Shown here one piece after another: positions 59,754-64,000 of a DNA stretch of 64,000 nucleotides (positions are counted from its first letter, which is position 1; every line of letters begins with the position of its first letter). Source of the DNA: an uncultured Lachnoclostridium sp. (GTDB lineage Bacteria > Bacillota > Clostridia > Lachnospirales > Lachnospiraceae); assembly GCA_902464595.1 (NCBI GenBank), contig CABQJX010000002.1, positions 12,388-76,387 on the forward strand, written 5' to 3'. The notes under the pieces are model-generated. The model made no database searches, was not told where the DNA came from, and saw nothing but the letters and a program-made list of their open reading frames with translations. The position numbers were made by a program, and so were the translations under genes.

Positions 59754-59963
59754 TTATTTATCCTGATATTCCCGTTTCAGTTCTTCCGCCAGATACGCAT
59801 CGCTCATACAGTGCATATCGGAGACATCGTCACGGATCAGCTGATAAACTTCGGAATGATAAAAGAAATCCAATGCCGCATCCAAAGAAATTCCCTGCTG
59901 CCCCGCAAAGCACTCAATGACACGGCTGTATTTCTTTTGGAGCAAAATAGGGTTTGCTGTCAT
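59754..59963 (-). CDS. Small protein accompanying the DUF3990 remnant (DUF3791-like)
   Basis: The 69-residue protein ('ILLQKKYSRVIECFAGQQ', 'LDFFYHSEVYQLIRDDVSD') is of the small helical type found next to DUF3990 genes, and I place it near DUF3791 with moderate confidence. Its ATG overlaps the stop of the DUF3990 remnant (ATGA), so it was coupled to that gene. Confidence 0.55.
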   Translation of the reverse strand: MTANPILLQKKYSRVIECFAGQQGISLDAALDFFYHSEVYQLIRDDVSDMHCMSDAYLAEELKREYQDK

Positions 59964-60237
59964 AGTTTTTCACTCCCTTCAAAATGCAGCAGAGACAGCG
60001 CTTTCTCTGTGCGAAAACACATTTGCAGGTTCGGCTTTTCATACTGCAATCGACGAATCGCTTCCGTCTTATCAATTAATCCATCAAAAAATAATTCCAC
60101 CGTGTTGAATACCTTATCATTGGCAACACCACCCACAACAAGATCATAATCTGTCGAATCTTTTCCGCTACGTTTTCAATGCAAAATATAACAAACTCCA
60201 GCTCACTGGGATTTTTGATTGTTTCATCCGACATCAT
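59960..60237 (-). pseudogene. Deletion fusion of a DUF3791 start and a DUF3990 end
   Basis: From the ATG at 60237 the frame gives 'NPSELEFVIFCIENVAEK', the start of a DUF3791 protein, and then loses similarity near 60165. From there on, another frame reads 'DLVVGGVANDKVFNTVEL' then 'FRTEKALSLLHFEGSEKL' and stops at 59960-59962, the C-terminal third of a DUF3990 protein. The rest of both genes is missing, so an internal out-of-frame deletion joined them. GGAGG precedes the ATG. DUF3990 is, as far as I recall, placed near ADP-ribosyltransferase-like folds, so the intact locus may have been a toxin-type module. Confidence 0.75.
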
Positions 60238-60250
60238 ACGCAAGACCTCC

Positions 60251-60469
60251 TTACCCACGTACTCTTGTTTCAGGAAGGACATCCATAATATCATCTACAC
60301 TGCAATGAAATGTCCGACAAATACGCACGATTATATCCATTGAAACAGTTTCATTTTTTGAAAGCTTTGCGAGCGTATTAGAGCTAATACCAACGGTTTT
60401 TGCAAACTCTGTTTTTTTCATTTCCTTATCAATCAGCAGCTTAAATAGTTTATGATAGCTTACATCCAT
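60251..60469 (-). CDS. Small XRE-family helix-turn-helix regulator
   Basis: The 72-residue protein is almost entirely one Cro/C1-type HTH: 'LFKLLIDKEMKKTEFAKTVG', 'ISSNTLAKLSKNETVSMDII' and 'RICRTFHCSVDDIM'. Start: ATG at 60469, with AGGAGG eight bases before. It heads the run with the DUF3791/DUF3990 remnant and DUF3841 genes and probably regulates it. Confidence 0.85.
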   Translation of the reverse strand: MDVSYHKLFKLLIDKEMKKTEFAKTVGISSNTLAKLSKNETVSMDIIVRICRTFHCSVDDIMDVLPETRVRG

Positions 60470-60575
60470 GCCGTATACCTCCTGCAAACAATGTCATGAT
60501 GCTGGGGTCAAAAGGTCTTTTGCCCCCTATGATACCAGATTTCTCTGCACTGTGTGCTCCCGCAATCTAAGGTCA

Positions 60576-60603
60576 ATTATAACATAATAGCCCCTAAAGA
60601 CAA
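60576..60603 (-). promoter_or_regulatory. Promoter of the HTH-led run
   Basis: On the minus strand TTGTCT (60598-60603) and TATAAT (60576-60581) have a 16-base spacer. The leader to the HTH gene is about 100 bases. Apart from this and the prfA terminator, nothing else was seen in 60470-60823. Confidence 0.6.
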
Positions 60604-60669
60604 ATATAATATTTGTTTTCTCCAATTTTTTTATTTGTTTAACAATTTTTATTCTGTCATTTTTTCATT

Positions 60670-60723
60670 AAAAAAAGGATCCCTGCCCGGCCCAAATACT
60701 TCCTTTGCCCGGATAAAGATCCT
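60670..60723 (-). terminator. Terminator after prfA
   Basis: On the minus strand AGGATC and GATCCT (60718-60723 and 60676-60681) form the base of a longer branched stem with an inner CAAA/TTTG and CCGG pairing. A run of seven T follows (60670-60676 as A on the plus strand). Confidence 0.7.
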
Positions 60724-60823
60724 CTGTCATTTTGTTAAACTTTATTTACGAAATGGTATCCATTCAGCCAAACATCTTTCTGTATGCTGTAAGCGCGCAG
60801 AAAGGGCCCGTCGTCTTCCTTCT

Positions 60824-61900
60824 TTATACTGCCTCGTTCATCTTAGCCAGTTTGGCAGCCTGATCCGCAGCGATCAGGTTGTCCAGAAGCTCCTGAATAT
60901 CACCATTCATAATGGAATCGATCCTATATAAGGTAAGCTTGATCCTGTGATCCGTCACACGGCCCTGTGGGAAATTGTAGGTACGGATCTTCTCAGAACG
61001 GTCTCCTGTACCGATCTGGCTGCGCCGCTCCTCTGCCTCAGAATTTTGGCGTTTCTCAAGCTCCAGATCATAGAGCTTGGAACGCAGCAAGCGGAATGCC
61101 TTCTCCTTGTTCTGCAGCTGGGACTTCTCTGTCTGGCTATAGATCACAATACCTGTGGGCATATGGGTCAGACGCACAGCGGAGTCTGTAGTATTAACGC
61201 ACTGTCCGCCATTTCCGGAAGCACGCATAACATCGATACGGCAGTCGTTCATGTCAATCTGTACGTCTACCTCTTCCGCCTCAGGCATAACAGCCACCGT
61301 AGCAGTGGAGGTATGGATCCGTCCTCCGGATTCTGTCTCCGGCACACGCTGAACGCGGTGAACGCCGCTCTCGTATTTCAGCTTGGAATATGCGCCTTTT
61401 CCAGTGACCATAGCCACCACTTCCTTAAAGCCTCCGATACCGTTCTCATTTAAACTGATGATCTCTACCTTCCATCTCTGGCTGTCCGCATAGTTGGAGT
61501 ACATGCGGTATAATTCTGCTGCAAACAGGGCTGCCTCGTCTCCGCCTGCTCCTGCCCGGATCTCCAGGATAATATTCTTATCATCGTTGGGGTCCTTGGG
61601 AAGAAGAAGGATCTTGAGCTCATGCTCCAGCTCCTCAATGCGCTTTTTCGCGTCAGACAGCTCCTCCTTCGCCAGCTCCCTCATATCTTCGTCGCTTTCT
61701 TCCTCCAGCAGGGCCAGGCTGTCCTCCACATCCTGCTTGGCCTGCTTATACTGCTTATAAGCCTCCACGATAGGGGCCAGATCCGCCTGCTCCTTCATAA
61801 GCTTGGTGAAACGCTTGGTGTCCTGGGTCACGTCCGGATCCCCCAGCATCAGCATCAATTCCTCATAATGAATCAACATATCGTCCAGTTTATCAAACAT
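60824..61900 (-). CDS. prfA: Peptide chain release factor 1
   Basis: The 358-residue protein has the catalytic GGQ loop at residues 231-233 ('ASGNGGQCVNTTDSAVRLTH') and the stop-codon reading region 'RVPETESGGRIHTSTATVA' before it. It releases peptides at UAA and UAG. It follows prmC, its methylating enzyme, by about 80 bases. This is the last gene of the rpmE-DUF1385-prmC-prfA block. Confidence 0.97.
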   Translation of the reverse strand: MFDKLDDMLIHYEELMLMLGDPDVTQDTKRFTKLMKEQADLAPIVEAYKQYKQAKQDVEDSLALLEEESDEDMRELAKEELSDAKKRIEELEHELKILLLPKDPNDDKNIILEIRAGAGGDEAALFAAELYRMYSNYADSQRWKVEIISLNENGIGGFKEVVAMVTGKGAYSKLKYESGVHRVQRVPETESGGRIHTSTATVAVMPEAEEVDVQIDMNDCRIDVMRASGNGGQCVNTTDSAVRLTHMPTGIVIYSQTEKSQLQNKEKAFRLLRSKLYDLELEKRQNSEAEERRSQIGTGDRSEKIRTYNFPQGRVTDHRIKLTLYRIDSIMNGDIQELLDNLIAADQAAKLAKMNEAV

Positions 61901-61982
61901 ATCTATCTCCTGCTCCTGCGATTATTCAAACCTCCGGCTGAAGCCGGTTCCTTCCGTGTCTTAGGGCCGCTCTCTATCCCCT

Positions 61983-62885
61983 TTAGGGCCATCTGGCGCA
62001 CACGACCCGATCCTTTCCTGCCAGATCCTTTACTGTCCTGATCTTCTCATACCCATTGTCAAAAAACAGCTGCTCCACTGCCTGGGACTGATCGTGGCCG
62101 ATCTCCATATAAATCCAGCCCCCCGGAACCAGATAAGCCATTCCCTCTTCTGCTAAAATCCGGTAAAATGCCAGTCCATCATCCGCCCCGTCTAAGGCCA
62201 TTCTCGGTTCGTGATCCCGAACTTCCGGTTCCAGCCCCTCAATGATCCGGCTGGGAATATAGGGAGGATTGGATACGATCACATCAAACGGCTGCCCCGG
62301 ATCCAATGCCTGGAACATATTGCTCTGAATCCAGTTTATCCTGGAAGACGTCATTCGTTTGACCTCTGCAGCCCCGTCATCTGCCGAATCTCCCAGCAGC
62401 CGGTCCCCATTTTTCTTTGCCACAGCCAGGGCTTCCTGAGACAGATCCAGGCCCGTTACCTGGAGGTATCCTCCCAACCGGGCCAGGCTGACAGCAATAC
62501 AGCCGGAACCGGTACAGACGTCAAGGATCCGTTTATCCTTTTCCTTCTGTTCCTCCAACACCAGCTCCACCAAAGTTTCCGTATCCTGGCGCGGCACTAA
62601 GACATGTTCGTTCACCTGAAACTCCAGCCCCATGAACCATTGGACCCCTATAAGATGCTGCAAAGGGATCCGCTTGGCCCTTTTCCTGATCCATTCCTCA
62701 AAACAGACCCTTGCTTCCGTTTCCCCGCTGTCCTCTGAAAGCTCTCGGTTTCTCACTGCCAGGAAGGAGGACAGGCTGAGATGAAATGCCTCTAAAAACA
62801 GATATCTGGCGTCTAACTCCGGCTCCGGCACTCCCGCCTGCTGAAGCGCCTCTGTCCCTCTGGCAAGCAGCTGCCCCATCGTCAT
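61983..62885 (-). CDS. prmC: Release factor glutamine methyltransferase
   Basis: The 300-residue SAM methyltransferase has 'ILDVCTGSGCIAVSLARLGG' and the catalytic NPPY at residues 206-209 ('VIVSNPPYIPSR'). It methylates the Gln of the GGQ loop of RF1 and RF2. The N-terminal helical domain (about 1-75) is present. GGGGAGGAGAG precedes the ATG. It is directly upstream of prfA. Confidence 0.95.
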   Translation of the reverse strand: MTMGQLLARGTEALQQAGVPEPELDARYLFLEAFHLSLSSFLAVRNRELSEDSGETEARVCFEEWIRKRAKRIPLQHLIGVQWFMGLEFQVNEHVLVPRQDTETLVELVLEEQKEKDKRILDVCTGSGCIAVSLARLGGYLQVTGLDLSQEALAVAKKNGDRLLGDSADDGAAEVKRMTSSRINWIQSNMFQALDPGQPFDVIVSNPPYIPSRIIEGLEPEVRDHEPRMALDGADDGLAFYRILAEEGMAYLVPGGWIYMEIGHDQSQAVEQLFFDNGYEKIRTVKDLAGKDRVVCARWP

Positions 62886-62910
62886 ATCCCTCTCCTCCCC
62901 TCAAACAAGA

Positions 62911-63855
62911 TCATTCCTTCTTCCAGCCCGGAAAATTCTCATCCAGATAAGCTCTCCAGTCAAATACCGTCTCTACGGCCGCGATAGCCACTTCAATCAT
63001 AGAGTCATCCGGCTCCGTCGTGGTGAGACCCTGCATCCACATTCCTGGGCGGCTGAGAAGATTCACCAGCTTGGAATCATGACGGCCCGCAAACCGCAGA
63101 AATTCGTAGGACACGCCTGCGATCACCGGTATAAGCAGGATCCGGCTGAGCACTCTCAGCCAAACCGTATCCACGCGGATAACCATAAAAAATAAAATAC
63201 TGATGACCATGACGATCATGATAAAGCTGGTTCCGCACCGCTTATGCTCCTTGGAGCTGGCCCGCACATTTTCTACATTTAATTCCAGGCCATGCTCGAT
63301 GCAGTTGATGCACTTGTGCTCAGAACCATGGTACATAAATGTCCGCTTAATATCCTCCATCCGCGACACCAGCTTAATGTAGCAGATAAAAATCACAATG
63401 CGGATCACTCCCTCTAAAACAGCCATGAGGGTTTCTGAATGGATCACGCTGCGGCACAAACGGGCAATCAGCAGGGGAAGGATCATAAAAATACCGATTG
63501 CCATAGCAAAGGAAAATACCATGACCACACTCATCAGAATGCTCTCCAGCTTTTCCCCGAAAACCCTATCCAGCCATGCCTCGATCCGGCTTGGTTCTTC
63601 CTCCTCATCGTCCTCAAAAAAACTGCAGGACCAGGTGAGAGCCCGCATTCCCACTACCATGGAATCCACAAAACTGAAAATACCTCTTATAAAGGGCAGA
63701 CCCAAAAACGGATATTTCTTCGTCATGCCCACATAGGTATCCTTTTTCACCTCAATATCCCCATCTGGCTTTCGGACCGCAATGGCGTAGTCCGTGCCAT
63801 TCTGCATCATGATGCCCTCGATCACGGCCTGACCGCCGATCCCTGAATATTTCAT
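62911..63855 (-). CDS. DUF1385 family membrane protein (YqhQ-like)
   Basis: The 314-residue protein has 'GIGGQAVIEGIMMQNGTDYA' and 'YHGSEHKCINCIEHG', characteristic of DUF1385/YqhQ, with about four membrane segments. The function is unknown. Its position between rpmE and prmC is conserved in clostridia. Start: ATG at 63855 behind AGAGG. A GTG at 63861 is an alternative. Confidence 0.9.
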   Translation of the reverse strand: MKYSGIGGQAVIEGIMMQNGTDYAIAVRKPDGDIEVKKDTYVGMTKKYPFLGLPFIRGIFSFVDSMVVGMRALTWSCSFFEDDEEEEPSRIEAWLDRVFGEKLESILMSVVMVFSFAMAIGIFMILPLLIARLCRSVIHSETLMAVLEGVIRIVIFICYIKLVSRMEDIKRTFMYHGSEHKCINCIEHGLELNVENVRASSKEHKRCGTSFIMIVMVISILFFMVIRVDTVWLRVLSRILLIPVIAGVSYEFLRFAGRHDSKLVNLLSRPGMWMQGLTTTEPDDSMIEVAIAAVETVFDWRAYLDENFPGWKKE

Positions 63856-63909
63856 TGTCACAACCTCTCTGATGTAGAAAAAAGGAACTCTGTCCCGCGT
63901 AAACCAGAA

Positions 63910-63937
63910 AGGGTTGAGCCTGATTCAGCTCAACCCT
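63910..63937 (-). terminator. Hairpin after rpmE
   Basis: AGGGTTGAGC (63910-63919) pairs with GCTCAACCCT (63928-63937) around eight bases, 15 bases after the rpmE stop. TTTC follows on the minus strand, so read-through into the DUF1385 gene is possible. Confidence 0.6.
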
Positions 63938-63951
63938 CATCTCTCTGCTTA

Positions 63952-64000
63952 TTAGTTGGCGTTCATGCCATATTTACGATTGAACTTATCAATACGTCCA
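63952..64000 (-). CDS. rpmE: 50S ribosomal protein L31, C-terminal end (truncated by window edge)
   Basis: The last 15 codons read 'GRIDKFNRKYGMNAN' and end with TAA at 63952-63954, matching the C-terminus of bacterial L31. The rest is beyond the window. Order rpmE-DUF1385-prmC-prfA supports the call. Confidence 0.85.
   Translation of the reverse strand, partial: GRIDKFNRKYGMNAN

Noticed and set aside
1..64000. tRNA, rRNA, phage or transposase genes
   Set aside because: None were recognised. The repeats present are short tandem units or palindromes without an associated recombinase.

Overview
The window reads as part of a low-to-mid-GC anaerobic Firmicute chromosome, most likely Lachnospiraceae (former Clostridium cluster XIVa). 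The reasons are AGGAGG-type ribosome sites almost everywhere, consensus sigma-A promoters, the rpmE-DUF1385-prmC-prfA block, a clostridial long-form leuA, a C_GCAxxG_C_C redox protein and ChW-like wall repeats. The family-level placement is inference. No rRNA, tRNA, CRISPR array or transposase was seen.

Layout. 1-6000: the end of a BCCT transporter, an HPr-like protein, a TetR-TolC-TolC operon and a frameshifted nitrite/sulfite reductase. 6000-26460: one long minus-strand run of surface-glycan genes (Wzt, a 1300-residue multidomain polymerase/terminator, the full GDP-heptose set, three large GT-C-like membrane proteins, CDP-glucose-derived deoxysugar genes, LicD and a GtrB-like transferase). 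26740-30700: a plus-strand island (thioredoxin, C_GCAxxG_C_C protein, TDT transporter, split chromate transporter, GNAT). 30760-41380: a second minus-strand glycan run (GT8, GT2s, DegT aminotransferase, flippase, DUF2304, DUF2142, RmlC, Wzm, YgjP). 41558-43135: a plus-strand L,D-transpeptidase. 43200-50980: a third glycan run (TraX, Glf, acyltransferase, GT2, Wzx, ATP-grasp, GT2). 51133-53772: a flavin-fold/GNAT fusion and leuA. 53995-58374: glmM and rmlD-rmlB-rmlA. 58535-60469: two DUF3841 genes and a decayed DUF3791/DUF3990 module with its HTH gene. 60824-64000: prfA, prmC, DUF1385 and the end of rpmE. Only two stretches longer than 300 bases lack a gene. 20750-21130 holds 105-bp tandem repeats and a long hairpin. 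60470-60823 holds the prfA terminator and a promoter.

How it works together (inference from families). dTDP-L-rhamnose (RmlA, B, C, D), GDP-D-glycero-D-manno-heptose (GmhA, HddA, GmhB, HddC), UDP-galactofuranose (Glf) and a CDP-6-deoxyhexose (RfbF, G, H) feed about ten glycosyltransferases. Export has two possible routes: the Wzm/Wzt ABC transporter, whose Wzt carries a C-terminal glycan-recognition domain, and two MOP-type flippases. The closest known parallels are the S-layer glycan clusters of Geobacillus and Aneurinibacillus and the WbdD/Wzt chain-capping logic of E. coli O9a. No initiating polyprenyl-phosphate sugar-phosphate transferase and no ligase were found here.

The most notable points are the large MTase/kinase-like/coiled-coil/GT2/GT4 fusion next to Wzt, the wzm-wzt pair separated by an unrelated island, many 12-, 24- and 105-bp tandem repeats at gene junctions, stop codons lying in terminator loops, a DUF3791-DUF3990 deletion scar, and two TolC-like proteins in an apparently single-membrane organism.
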